Under the pieces are notes generated by a model, which saw nothing but the letters and a program-made list of their open reading frames with translations, did not search any database and was not told the DNA's origin. Positions 32,070-40,423 of a stretch of 64,000 bases of DNA are shown piece by piece (the first letter of the stretch is position 1; each line of letters opens with the position of its first letter). Made by a program: the position numbers and the translations under genes. Location: contig NZ_JADBEK010000001.1 in NCBI RefSeq assembly GCF_014873145.1, positions 12,710,001 through 12,774,000 of the forward strand. The letters run 5' to 3'. Source of the DNA: Nonomuraea angiospora. GTDB taxonomy: Bacteria; Actinomycetota; Actinomycetes; Streptosporangiales; Streptosporangiaceae.

Positions 32070-33296
32070 ATGTTCTTGCCGCTCGGGGGGCCGAACCTGC
32101 AGTCGCCGGCGTACGACGCGGCCATGGGCGCCGCCATGCCGGTCTGGACGGTCTGGGCCGCCGTGGGCCTGGTGGCCCTGTCCACGCTGGCCGGCGCCCA
32201 TCTGGCGCAGCGCAAGGCCGACAGGATCAGCGTCTGGCTGGCCGTCGCCTCGGCGCTCATGCTCATCACCGCCCTGACCGACGTGATGCCCGACGCCTGG
32301 CGGGAGGCCGTCGCGACCCATGTGCCCGTGTGGCTGGTGGTGCTTGCCGGGCTGTTCGGGTACGTCGTCATCACGCACTTCACCCGCCACGGGCATGCGC
32401 ACCAGCACGACGTGGGGCGGCGCGCCCGGCACGCCCCCGGCATGCACCGGCGGGTCGAGCAGGCCGTCAGCGCCGCCGTGTACGGGGGAGTGGGCACCGC
32501 CGTCGCGCTGAGCCTGCACCGCATGATCGAGGGCGCCACCCTGGTGCTGGCCGCCTCGATCATCGTCGTGGCCGCGCTCATGATCCACTCGGCCGGTGAG
32601 GGGGTGGCCCTGACGGCCATGCTCGACCTGGCCCGCAAGCCGCTGGCCCCCTGGCTGGCGCTGGCCTGCCTCAGCCCGGCGGCCGGCGTCGTGCTGGCCA
32701 GCGTGGCGCCGCTCCCGCCGCAGAGCGTGCCGATCCTGCTGGGCGTGCTCACCGGCGTGCTGCTGCGTACCGCGATGGTCGGGCTGCAGATGACCCGCGC
32801 CAGCGGGCGGCTGCCGCGCCGCCAGGTCGTCGTCGTGGCGACCGGCGTGCTGGCCGTGGGCGGCCTGCTGGTCGTCGCCCAGACCACGCTCGTCGACGAG
32901 CTGCCCGCCCCGGCCGTGCCCGTCGCCGCCGCCCGCCAGGTGGGCAGGCCCTCCACCCCGAAGCCGCGCCCGCCCACCCCGCAGTCGCGCCCGCCGTCCC
33001 CCCGGCCCAAGCCCTCGACCGTACCCGAACCGATGACGGCCGGCGAGCTGCGCGCCGCCGTCGCGGCCGGGCGGCTCGGCCTGGAGGCCCTGCTGTCGCG
33101 CACCGACCTGGCCACCATCGGGGCCGACGTGGAAACGGTGCTGCGGGCCCTGCCCGGGCGCAGCGCCAACGAGATCACCCGCGTGCTGCGCAGGGGCAGG
33201 ATCGTCAGCGGCGCCAGCATCGGGGACCTCACCCTGCGCCAGCGCCAGTACCTCCTCCTCGCCTTCGGCGCCGTCCCGTCGGCCCCGCTGGGATGA
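32070..33296 (+). CDS. ZIP-like 8-TM membrane protein fused to an IHF-like H2TH domain
   Basis: Residues 1-285 form eight hydrophobic helices with the ZIP metal-transporter layout. A His-rich loop (HGHAHQHD, about 107-114) follows helix 3, and the helix 4 and 5 motifs are LHRMIEG (His150, Glu154) and IHSAGEG (His173, Glu177). Residues 289-320 are a Pro-rich linker. Residues 322-405 resemble the actinobacterial integration host factor (sIHF/mIHF) H2TH fold, including LSRTD, RALPGRSANEITRVL with its helix-hairpin LPG, LRRGRI and a final LTLRQRQYLL. ZIP topology and the RR before helix 8 place the tail outside the cytoplasm, which is odd for a nucleoid-type domain. It lies just after the DivIVA-like gene. 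Metal transport is possible but not shown. Confidence 0.75.
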   Translation: MFLPLGGPNLQSPAYDAAMGAAMPVWTVWAAVGLVALSTLAGAHLAQRKADRISVWLAVASALMLITALTDVMPDAWREAVATHVPVWLVVLAGLFGYVVITHFTRHGHAHQHDVGRRARHAPGMHRRVEQAVSAAVYGGVGTAVALSLHRMIEGATLVLAASIIVVAALMIHSAGEGVALTAMLDLARKPLAPWLALACLSPAAGVVLASVAPLPPQSVPILLGVLTGVLLRTAMVGLQMTRASGRLPRRQVVVVATGVLAVGGLLVVAQTTLVDELPAPAVPVAAARQVGRPSTPKPRPPTPQSRPPSPRPKPSTVPEPMTAGELRAAVAAGRLGLEALLSRTDLATIGADVETVLRALPGRSANEITRVLRRGRIVSGASIGDLTLRQRQYLLLAFGAVPSAPLG

Positions 33297-33351
33297 GCCA
33301 CTGGCGTGATGTACGGCGGCGCTGTGGTGCGGCTTCCGGGAGGGGCGCCCG

Positions 33352-33951
33352 TCAGGGGGCCCGGCCGGTGAGGTGGCGCTGCAGGGCCGGCGCCATCCAG
33401 GCGATGAGCTCGTCGGGCGGGGACGAGACCAGCGCGTCCACCCGTACGGCGTAGCGGGTGATGGCCAGCCCCACGAGCTGGCCGGCCGCGAGTGCCGCGC
33501 GCAGCTCGGGCTGGTCCACGCCGAGCTTCCTGGTGACCTTGCCGAGCATGTCGTTGGCGAGGAACTCCCTGATCAGGGCGGCCGCGTGCGCGTTCGTGGC
33601 GGCCGAGCGCATCAGGCCCAGCACCGGGCCCGGCCGGTCCACCGCGCCGAGCAGGCCGAGGACGTATCCGGCCAGCCGCTCCCCGAGCTTGCCGCGGGGC
33701 CCGTCCAGCAGCATGGCCACGGCCTGCTCGGGCTGGAACACCGACGTCACGACCGCGCTGAACAGCTGCTCCTTGCCGCCGAAGAACCGGCGCACGAGCG
33801 CCGGGTCCACGCCGGCGTCCGCGGCCACCTGGCGCATGCTGGTGGCCTCGTAGCCGCCCGCGCTGAAGGCGATGGCCGCCGCCGCGACGATCTCTTCCCG
33901 GGTGGTCGAGGTCCCCGGCCGCCGCCCGGTCCTGCCTGTGCGTGGCTCCAC
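33352..33951 (-). CDS. TetR-family regulator
   Basis: The roughly 200-residue protein has an N-terminal HTH (TSMRQVAADAGVDPALVRRF, then FGGKEQLF) and a helical ligand-binding domain of the large TetR group. The longest frame starts at a TTG (33960). I favour GTG 33951 (VEPRTGRTG), which has a TATAGC -10-like element nine bases before it and would be leaderless. It is divergent from the CGNR gene and shares the region with the perfect inverted repeat at 34001-34038, a possible operator. The ligand is unknown. Confidence 0.83.
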   Translation of the reverse strand: MEPRTGRTGRRPGTSTTREEIVAAAAIAFSAGGYEATSMRQVAADAGVDPALVRRFFGGKEQLFSAVVTSVFQPEQAVAMLLDGPRGKLGERLAGYVLGLLGAVDRPGPVLGLMRSAATNAHAAALIREFLANDMLGKVTRKLGVDQPELRAALAAGQLVGLAITRYAVRVDALVSSPPDELIAWMAPALQRHLTGRAP

Positions 33952-34000
33952 GGCCGCCAAGCTATATCCCCGTACAGGGACTTGGAACCCCTATAAATGA

Positions 34001-34038
34001 GATGCTGACGGTTGCAGTGCTCTGTTAGCGTCAGCATC
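34001..34038. promoter_or_regulatory. Perfect spaced inverted repeat before the CGNR gene
   Basis: GATGCTGACG (34001-34010) and CGTCAGCATC (34029-34038) are perfect complements separated by 18 bases. The second arm touches the GTG start at 34039. This could be the operator of the divergent TetR gene or an autoregulatory site of the CGNR protein. Confidence 0.5.
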
Positions 34039-34611
34039 GTGACGACTGACGAGTTCCCGATCCTCGGGACGGAGCCTCTCGCGGTGGAGCTGGCCAACAC
34101 GCTCTACGGCGCGGGGGAGTCGCGGATCGACTTCCTGCCGGACGCCCGGCGGGTCGGCGAGTGGTTCGCCCAGGTCTCCGGGCGCCATGGGGTCGCGGTC
34201 CCGATGGGTCCGCACGTGGCCCGGGTGCGGAGGCTGCGCGACTGTGTGCACGCCCTGCTGTCGGCCGCCGTCGAGGGCCGCGTCCCCGACGCGGCGCTGG
34301 TCCGGCGGGTCAACGACTTCACGGCGGCGGCGCCGACGTACCTGCGGCTCGACTGGAGCGGCGGCGCGCCGGCCTCGCGCCGGGCCGACACCGTCCCCGG
34401 CCCGGCCGCCGTGCTCGGGAGCATCGCCACCTGCTGCGTCGAGCTGCTGACCGGCCCCCAGGCGGATCGGGTACGCCGCTGTCAGGGCCCCGGCTGCTCC
34501 CTGTTCTTCGTCCAGACCCACTCCCGCCGGCGCTGGTGCCACCCCTCGTGCGGTCACCGCGACCGCCAGGCCCGCTACTACCGCCGGCAGCACACCCCCG
34601 GAGCGTTCTGA
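34039..34611 (+). CDS. CGNR zinc-finger / ABATE-domain protein
   Basis: The 190-residue product has an N-terminal ABATE-type helical domain (LAVELANTLYGAGESRIDFL) and a C-terminal CGNR zinc finger: RCQGPGCSLFFVQTHSRRRW, then CHPSCGHRDRQARYYRR. Cysteines at both ends should bind zinc, and CGNR is here CGHR. Family members are thought to be ligand-responsive transcription regulators. GTG 34039 is preferred because upstream frame codons lie inside the inverted repeat and the transcript is probably leaderless. It overlaps the GNAT gene by TGATG. The regulated genes may be the two that follow. Confidence 0.82.
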   Translation: MTTDEFPILGTEPLAVELANTLYGAGESRIDFLPDARRVGEWFAQVSGRHGVAVPMGPHVARVRRLRDCVHALLSAAVEGRVPDAALVRRVNDFTAAAPTYLRLDWSGGAPASRRADTVPGPAAVLGSIATCCVELLTGPQADRVRRCQGPGCSLFFVQTHSRRRWCHPSCGHRDRQARYYRRQHTPGAF

Positions 34612-35150
34612 TGATCACATGGCGTCGGCTCGGCCAGGAGGACTTCCCCCTGCTGCGCACCTGGCTGGAGCAGCCGCACGTGGCGCTGTGGTGGAACCAC
34701 GAGACCTCGATGGAGGCGGTGACCCGAGACTTCGGCCCCGCCGCCCGCGGGGAGGAGCCGTCGGAGGACCTGCTCGTGTTCCTCGACGGCCGGCCGCTCG
34801 GCCTGGTTCAGCGGTCGCGGTACGCGGACTATCCCGCCTACCTGGACGAACTGTCGGCGCTCACTCCCGTGCCCGACGGCGCGGTGAGCATCGACTACCT
34901 GATCGGCGATCCCGGCCAGGTCGGCCGGGGTCTGGGCCCGGAGATGATCCGCTCGGTGATCGAGCGGACCTGGGTGGAGGTCCCCGGCTCGTCCTGCGTG
35001 CTGGTGCCCGTCTCGGCGGCCAACCGGGCGTCGTGGCGGGCGCTGGAGAAGGCCGGGATGCGCCGGGTGGCCGAGGGCGAGCTCGAACCCGACAACCCGA
35101 TCCACGGGCGCGCCCACTACGTCTACCGGATCGACCGGCCGACCGAGTAG
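34611..35150 (+). CDS. GNAT acetyltransferase, AAC(6')-I-like
   Basis: The 179-residue protein has the GNAT acetyl-CoA-binding motif (GQVGRGLGPEMIRSVIE) and features resembling aminoglycoside 6'-N-acetyltransferases of the AAC(6')-I type: TWLEQPHVALWWNHE near the N terminus and VSIDYLIGDPG. Siderophore-type acyltransferases share this layout and are an alternative. It would transfer an acetyl group to an amine of a small molecule. ATG 34611 shares a base with the upstream stop, so translation is coupled to the CGNR gene. True resistance function is not shown by sequence. Confidence 0.75.
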   Translation: MITWRRLGQEDFPLLRTWLEQPHVALWWNHETSMEAVTRDFGPAARGEEPSEDLLVFLDGRPLGLVQRSRYADYPAYLDELSALTPVPDGAVSIDYLIGDPGQVGRGLGPEMIRSVIERTWVEVPGSSCVLVPVSAANRASWRALEKAGMRRVAEGELEPDNPIHGRAHYVYRIDRPTE

Positions 35151-35216
35151 ACCAATCGCTTGGTTGGGAAGTATCCTTGGCCCCCGTCAGCAGCGCAACG
35201 AGGACATGAGGGCACC

Positions 35217-35735
35217 GTGGTTGAGCAGCAGCAGTCCAGCGGCGGTTTCATGGCACGCGTCAGCACCGCGCTCCGCCCGTTCTTCCAGTGGCTCGCGGGC
35301 ACGAGGGGCTTCGCGCGGGTCGCCCCCAAGATCGTTCCGCCTCTTGATCGTTTCGTCAACCGGGTGACCGGCGGCCGCGTGCTCATGGGGGACCAGATGA
35401 TCCCCCACCTGCTGCTCACCACCACCGGCAGCAAGTCCGGGCAGCAGCGCCAGAGCCCGCTGGCCTGCCTGCCCGAGGACGGCGGCACGTTCCTGGTGGT
35501 CGGCAGCAACTTCGGCAGGGAGCACCACCCGGCCTGGAGCGGCAACCTGCTCAAGACCCCGCAGGCCACCGTGACCTTCCGCGGGCGGGTCATCCCCGTC
35601 ACGGCCACCCTGCTCGCCGGAGCCGACCGCGAGCGGGCTTGGCAGGCGCTGACCGGCTTCTGGCCGCTGTACGACGGCTACACCGAGCGCTCCGGCCGCG
35701 AGCTGCGCGTCTTCCGCCTGTCGCCGCGCCCCTGA
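35217..35735 (+). CDS. Ddn-like deazaflavin (F420)-dependent nitroreductase family protein
   Basis: The roughly 172-residue protein matches the split-barrel Ddn/DUF385 family, with LLLTTTGSKSGQQRQSPLAC and VVGSNFGREHHPAWSGNLLKTP as family marks. Related proteins use F420H2 to reduce quinones or nitro compounds at the membrane surface. GTG 35217 with GAGG upstream is preferred over the longer frame from 35160. The N-terminal helix RVSTALRPFFQWLAGTRGF may associate with membrane. It is about 66 bases after the acetyltransferase. Confidence 0.82.
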   Translation: MVEQQQSSGGFMARVSTALRPFFQWLAGTRGFARVAPKIVPPLDRFVNRVTGGRVLMGDQMIPHLLLTTTGSKSGQQRQSPLACLPEDGGTFLVVGSNFGREHHPAWSGNLLKTPQATVTFRGRVIPVTATLLAGADRERAWQALTGFWPLYDGYTERSGRELRVFRLSPRP

Positions 35736-35810
35736 CCGCCCGGTCACCGGCCGCCGGCCACGTCGCCGGCCCCCGGCTCGGCCCCCTCGCGGAGCCGGCC
35801 CGCTCCGCCG

Positions 35811-35998
35811 GCTTCCATGCGCGTGGCCTTCGCGGCGGGCGATCGGCTGCTCGCCGAGATCGCGATGCCCGGCACCCGGGGCGCCACGCGTGGACGACCG
35901 TCGCCGCGGATCTGGACGCGGCACTGGAAGGCGTTCACGACCTGCGGATCAGCCTGCGCGGGGACGCCAGGCTCGCCGCGTTCCACTTCGGCTCCTGA
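35811..35998 (+). pseudogene. Frameshifted C-terminal fragment of a glycoside-hydrolase carbohydrate-binding domain
   Basis: Two frames combine into one recognisable tail: MRVAFAAGDRLLAEIAMPGT from one, then AWTTVAADLDAALEGVHDLR and ISLRGDARLAAFHFG from the other, with the frame change near 35880-35890. The pattern (LLAEIAVP, WTTV, GVHDLxxxxRG, final FxFG) resembles CBM6-type beta-sandwich domains found at the ends of arabinofuranosidases and xylosidases. It lies directly upstream of the carbohydrate operon, so it may be the remains of a further hydrolase. Most of the gene is missing. Confidence 0.5.
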
Positions 35999-36064
35999 AC
36001 TTCGCCTCAGCCGTAAGACCGGCTCGTCACTACGATCAGCCTCAGAGCGGACCTGAGGACGGCG

Positions 36065-37060
36065 ATGACGAAGCGTGTGACGATCAATGATGTGGCCCAG
36101 GCTGCTGGGGTTTCCCGGCAGACCGTGACCCGCGCGATCAACGGAATGGGAGAGATCAACGAGCAGACGAAACAGCGTGTCCTGGAGGCGTGCGAGCGCC
36201 TCGGCTACCGGCCCAGCCGGTTCGCCCGCAATCTCGTCGCCAGGAAGAAGACCCGCGCGATCGGCTATCTGGTCGCGTCGTTCCGCAACCCGTATTACAC
36301 CGAGATCGCCGGGGACCTGCTCAACGCAGCCGCGGCTCGGGGCTGGCACGTGCTGATGGCCTCGACGGAGACGGAGGAGGAGTCGGCGGCCATGGAGATG
36401 CTGGCGGGAGAGGTGGACCTGTTCATGGGCCACTTCTTCCTGCCGGACGACGACCTCGCGCAGGTCTGCCGGGGAGTTCCGCTGGTCATGGTGGATCGCC
36501 TGATGGACCGGCCCGGCATGCACTCGGTGGAGATCGATCTGCGTGAGGGTGTACGGCATGCGATCGAGGCGCTGCGAGCCAGGGGCGTACGGCACCTCGG
36601 GATGATCGATTCCGACTTCACCATGCGGGACTCGCCGACCTACCATCCCTCGTTCCGGCGGGAGTGGTTCGAGGAGTTGGCGGGCGCCGAGTCGGCACGA
36701 ATGATCACGGTAGGGGAGGAGTCGCTGGCCGGTGGCGGGAGGGCCTTCGCCGAGCTCGTGGCCGCCCATCCGGAGGTGGATGCCGTGCTCGTCTACAACG
36801 ACCTCATGGCCATCGGCGCCGTGCAGGCCTCGCACGCGCTGGGCATCGAGGTGCCCGGGAGGGTCAGGATCTGCGGTATAGACGGGCTGAGCCTGGGCGA
36901 GGCGGTACACCCACGCCTGACGACGTTGTCGATGGGGCGTGAGGCCGTGGTGAACGCCGCGCTGGACATCGCCGAAGAGCTCGCCGCGGCCGACTTCGCC
37001 CCGCTTCCGCCCATGCGACGGGTTGTCAACCCGTGTCTGATCTGGCGCGAATCCGCCTGA
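36065..37060 (+). CDS. LacI-family repressor of the oligosaccharide operon
   Basis: The 331-residue protein has the LacI HTH and hinge (TINDVAQAAGVSRQTVTRAI near the N terminus; RPSRFARNLVARKK) and a periplasmic-binding-like effector domain (AIGYLVASFRNPYYTEIAG; VLVYNDLMAIGAVQA; RICGIDGL). It is encoded immediately before the GH2/ABC/GH95 genes. Two GTGAACGTTCAC palindromes of classic LacI type lie in the 123-base gap between it and GH2, which makes it the local repressor. The inducer is likely a sugar released from the imported glycan. Confidence 0.9.
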   Translation: MTKRVTINDVAQAAGVSRQTVTRAINGMGEINEQTKQRVLEACERLGYRPSRFARNLVARKKTRAIGYLVASFRNPYYTEIAGDLLNAAAARGWHVLMASTETEEESAAMEMLAGEVDLFMGHFFLPDDDLAQVCRGVPLVMVDRLMDRPGMHSVEIDLREGVRHAIEALRARGVRHLGMIDSDFTMRDSPTYHPSFRREWFEELAGAESARMITVGEESLAGGGRAFAELVAAHPEVDAVLVYNDLMAIGAVQASHALGIEVPGRVRICGIDGLSLGEAVHPRLTTLSMGREAVVNAALDIAEELAAADFAPLPPMRRVVNPCLIWRESA

Positions 37061-37073
37061 CGAAGTTCCCCCA

Positions 37074-37103
37074 TTGACATGGAGCCGTCCCGCTCCGTAG
37101 CGT
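37074..37103 (+). promoter_or_regulatory. Putative promoter of the GH2-ABC-GH95 operon
   Basis: TTGACA (37074-37079) and TAGCGT (37098-37103) are separated by 18 bases. The expected start point is just upstream of the first LacI palindrome, so bound repressor would block elongation or promoter clearance. Confidence 0.5.
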
Positions 37104-37121
37104 GACGTTTCCAACAGATGT

Positions 37122-37156
37122 CGTGAACGTTCACGGCCGTGTCGTGAACGTTCACG
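37122..37156. promoter_or_regulatory. Two identical LacI operators
   Basis: CGTGAACGTTCACG occurs at 37122-37135 and 37143-37156. Both are perfect 14-bp palindromes with centres 21 bp apart, placing two repressor dimers on the same DNA face. They lie between the promoter and the GTG start of GH2. Confidence 0.85.
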
Positions 37157-37183
37157 ATCCCTTCTCTCCGAGAGCGCGCCATC

Positions 37184-39520
37184 GTGCCTTCCACCTGCAA
37201 GAGCCTGATCAACCGGTCATGGAAGTTCACCTACGGAGACCCGTCCGGCGCCACCGAGCCCGGCTATGACGACAGCGACTGGTACGACGTCGGCCTGCCG
37301 CACTCCTTCGGCCAGCCGTACTTCATGGAAGCCGGCTTTTATGTGGGTCGTGGCGTCTACCGGCGGGACTTCGTCGTCGAGCACCCGGACAAGCGCGTCG
37401 CCCTGGAGTTCCAGGGCGTGTTCCAGGACGCCGAGGTCTACGTCAACGGCCACCACGTCGGCCGGCACCTGGGCGGCTACACCGCTTTCGAGATGGACGT
37501 CTCCGAGGCGGTCCGGCCCGGGATCAACCAGCTCACCGTACGGGTGGGCAACGAGTGGAACCCGCGCCTGGCGCCGCGGGCGGGAGAGCACGTCTTCAAC
37601 GGCGGGATCTACCGCGACGTGTCGCTGATCGTCAGTGAGAAGGTCCGCTTCGCCTGGTACGGCACGGCGGTCACCACCGACGGCAACCGCGTCGAGATCG
37701 CCACCGAACTCGTCAACGACGGGGACACCCCCTTCGAGGGGCAGCTCGACGCCGTGGTGAGCCTGGACGACGTCGAGCTAGCGACTGTTAGCGCTCACAT
37801 CAGCCTGGAAGCGGGCGAGGCCACTACCCACCGGACGCAGCTGCTGCTCGACGAAGTCCGGCAGTGGCACCCTGCCACCCCGGTCCTCTACCAGCTCGAG
37901 CAGCGGCTGAGCAACGGCGAGCAGGCGAGCACGACCTTCGGGTTCAGGACCGTCGAGTTCACCACCGACGGCGGCTTCTTCCTCAACGGCGAGCACTACC
38001 TCATCAACGGCGCCAACGTCCACCAGGACCACGCCGGCTGGAGCGACGCGGTCAGCCACGCCGGCATCCGCCGCGACGTCGCGATGATCAAGGAGTGCGG
38101 CATGAACTTCATCCGCGGCTCCCACTACCCGCACCACGAGCAGTTCGCCGCCGAATGCGACCGGCAGGGCCTGCTGTTCTGGTCGGAGCTGCACTTCTGG
38201 GGCGTGGGCGGCCACGACGCGGAGGGCTACTGGAACGCCAGCGCCTACCCGCCGCACGAGGAGGACCGCGCCGAGTTCGAGGAGAGCTGCCTGCGCGCGC
38301 TCACCGAGATGATCCGCGTCAACCGCAACCACCCCAGCATCATCGTGTGGAGCGTCAGCAACGAGCCCTTCTTCACAGACGCGCAGGTGATGCCCGAGGC
38401 CAAGAAGCTCATCACTCGCCTGGTGGACCTGGCCCACCAGCTCGACCCGACCAGGCCCGCCGCGGTCGGCGGCGCGCAGCGGGGCGGCTTCGACGAGCTC
38501 GGCGACCTGGCCGGCTACAACGGCGACGGCGCCGCACTCTTCCACCAGCCGCCCTGGCCCAGCCTGGTCTCCGAGTACGGCAGCACGATCGAGGACCGGC
38601 CCGGCGTCTACGGCCCGCGCTACACCGACGGCGTCGAGATCGAGCACCCCTGGCGGGCCGGGATCGCGCTGTGGTGCGCCTTCCACCACGGCAGCATCAT
38701 CACCGACATGAGCCGGATGGGCTTCATCGACTACTTCCGCGTGCCGCTGCGCTCCTACTACTGGTATCGCAACAAGCTGCGCGGCATCGAGCCCCCCGTC
38801 TGGCCGAGCGAGGGCACCGCGCGAGCCTTACGGCTGAGCTCCGACACCGAGACGATCGGCACGGACGGCACCGACGACGCCCACCTCCGGGTCGAACTCG
38901 TCGACAAAAGCGGCGCGGTCATCTCCGGCGAACGCACGGTGACCATCGAGGTCCTGGAAGGTGGGGGCCTCTTCCCGACCGGCACCTCGATCGAGCTGCC
39001 CGTCGTGGACGGGATCGGGGCGATCGAGTTCCGCTCCCACTATGCCGGGGTCAACGTCCTGCGCGCGAGCGCCGAGGGTCTGGAGCCCGCCACCCTCACG
39101 ATCCTGGCGACCGGTGGCCCCGAGTGGACCGGTCAGCCGCGCAAACTGCCCTCTGGGCCGCCGAGCCTGCGCTACCGGCCCGGCAGCGAGCGGCTGCTGT
39201 CGGCCAACCGGCCGGTGTTCAGCAGCGGATCACCCGCTCATGACGTCACCGACTACAGCACCGAGCACGGCTGGAGCGGCGGGTGGGTCCGCGTCGACCT
39301 GGAGGGCGCGTGGCGGCTACGGCGGATCGAAGTCCGGTTCGGTGAGGGGGCCGACGTACCGTTCGCCATCGAAACCGACGACGGCGCCCAGGTGGCGGCC
39401 GGTCTGACCGGAGGCGGCGCGGCCCGCGTGGAGCTGGACGCCCTGCTCGCCCACGAGGTGTGGGTGCGCTTCCCCGCCGGGCCGGCGGAACTGATCGAGG
39501 TGAGGGTGTATGGCCACTAG
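37184..39520 (+). CDS. Glycoside hydrolase family 2 (beta-galactosidase/glucuronidase type)
   Basis: The 778-residue cytoplasmic enzyme has the GH2 layout: jelly-roll sugar-binding domain, immunoglobulin-like domain, TIM barrel and C-terminal Ig/discoidin-like domains (the last 100 residues include DVTDYSTEHGWSGGW). The acid/base Glu394 is in WSVSNEPFF and the nucleophile Glu464 in VSEYGST. No signal peptide is seen, so the substrate is imported first by the adjacent ABC system. Family 2 covers beta-galactosidase, glucuronidase and mannosidase; with GH95 nearby, beta-galactosidase is my preferred guess. The 3' end overlaps the first permease gene by 11 bases. Confidence 0.88.
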   Translation: MPSTCKSLINRSWKFTYGDPSGATEPGYDDSDWYDVGLPHSFGQPYFMEAGFYVGRGVYRRDFVVEHPDKRVALEFQGVFQDAEVYVNGHHVGRHLGGYTAFEMDVSEAVRPGINQLTVRVGNEWNPRLAPRAGEHVFNGGIYRDVSLIVSEKVRFAWYGTAVTTDGNRVEIATELVNDGDTPFEGQLDAVVSLDDVELATVSAHISLEAGEATTHRTQLLLDEVRQWHPATPVLYQLEQRLSNGEQASTTFGFRTVEFTTDGGFFLNGEHYLINGANVHQDHAGWSDAVSHAGIRRDVAMIKECGMNFIRGSHYPHHEQFAAECDRQGLLFWSELHFWGVGGHDAEGYWNASAYPPHEEDRAEFEESCLRALTEMIRVNRNHPSIIVWSVSNEPFFTDAQVMPEAKKLITRLVDLAHQLDPTRPAAVGGAQRGGFDELGDLAGYNGDGAALFHQPPWPSLVSEYGSTIEDRPGVYGPRYTDGVEIEHPWRAGIALWCAFHHGSIITDMSRMGFIDYFRVPLRSYYWYRNKLRGIEPPVWPSEGTARALRLSSDTETIGTDGTDDAHLRVELVDKSGAVISGERTVTIEVLEGGGLFPTGTSIELPVVDGIGAIEFRSHYAGVNVLRASAEGLEPATLTILATGGPEWTGQPRKLPSGPPSLRYRPGSERLLSANRPVFSSGSPAHDVTDYSTEHGWSGGWVRVDLEGAWRLRRIEVRFGEGADVPFAIETDDGAQVAAGLTGGGAARVELDALLAHEVWVRFPAGPAELIEVRVYGH

Positions 39521-40421
39521 CCCGCGCCTGCGGCGCATTCGCCGGAACTGGCAGCTCTACCTGCTCGTCGCGGTGCCTGTGGCCTATTTCGCGATCTTCA
39601 AGTACATCCCGATGGCCAACGCGGTCATCGCCTTCAAGGACTACAGCGTCCTGGACGGCATCTGGGGCAGCGAGTGGGTCGGCTTCCGGCACTTCCGCGC
39701 CTTCTTCGACAACCCGGTCTTCTGGACGCTGGTCAGCAACACCTTCATCCTGTCGGCCTACTTCCTCCTCGCCAGCTTCCCGATCCCGATCATCCTGGCG
39801 CTGGCGCTCAACGAGGTCCGGCGCGGGTTCTTCCAGCGGACCGTGCAGCTGGTCACCTACGCGCCGTACTTCATCTCGACGGTCGTGGTCGTCTCCATGA
39901 CGATCCTCATCCTGTCGCCCAGTGTCGGGCTCGCCAATGACGCGCTGGGGCTGTTCGGCATCCCCTCGATCGACTTCCTCGGCAATCCTGACTACTTCCG
40001 GCACATCTACGTGTGGAGCGACATCTGGCAGACCGCCGGTTACTCCGCCGTCGTCTACATGGCCGCGCTGTCCGGAGTCGATCCCGGGCTGTACGAAGCC
40101 GCCCGGGTGGACGGCGCCTCCCGCCTGCAGAAGATCATCCACGTCGACCTGCCGGGCATCATGCCGACCGCGGCCATCATCCTGATCCTCGGCGTCGGCA
40201 ACATCATGGCGGTCGGCTTCGAGAAGGCGTTCCTGCTGCAGAACCCGCTGAACCTGAGCAAGTCGGAGATCATCGCCACCTACACCTACAAGACCGGCCT
40301 GCTCAACGCCGACTTCAGCCAGGCCACCGCGGTCGGCCTGTTCAACTCCGCCGTCAACCTCGTCCTGCTCATCGTCGTGAACAGGGTCGCCAAGCGCGTC
40401 TCCGGATCGGGGCTCTGGTAA
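39510..40421 (+). CDS. Carbohydrate ABC transporter permease (LplB-like)
   Basis: The 303-residue membrane protein has about six helices and the permease EAA-type loop (GVDPGLYEAARVDGASRLQK) that contacts the ATPase. Its N terminus RRIRRNWQLYLLVAVPVAYF and length fit the LplB/YtcP group serving complex oligosaccharides. ATG 39510 lies inside the end of the GH2 gene, showing translational coupling. No ATPase gene is present, so a shared MsiK-type ATPase elsewhere is probably used. Confidence 0.9.
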   Translation: MATSPRLRRIRRNWQLYLLVAVPVAYFAIFKYIPMANAVIAFKDYSVLDGIWGSEWVGFRHFRAFFDNPVFWTLVSNTFILSAYFLLASFPIPIILALALNEVRRGFFQRTVQLVTYAPYFISTVVVVSMTILILSPSVGLANDALGLFGIPSIDFLGNPDYFRHIYVWSDIWQTAGYSAVVYMAALSGVDPGLYEAARVDGASRLQKIIHVDLPGIMPTAAIILILGVGNIMAVGFEKAFLLQNPLNLSKSEIIATYTYKTGLLNADFSQATAVGLFNSAVNLVLLIVVNRVAKRVSGSGLW

Positions 40422-40423
40422 CC

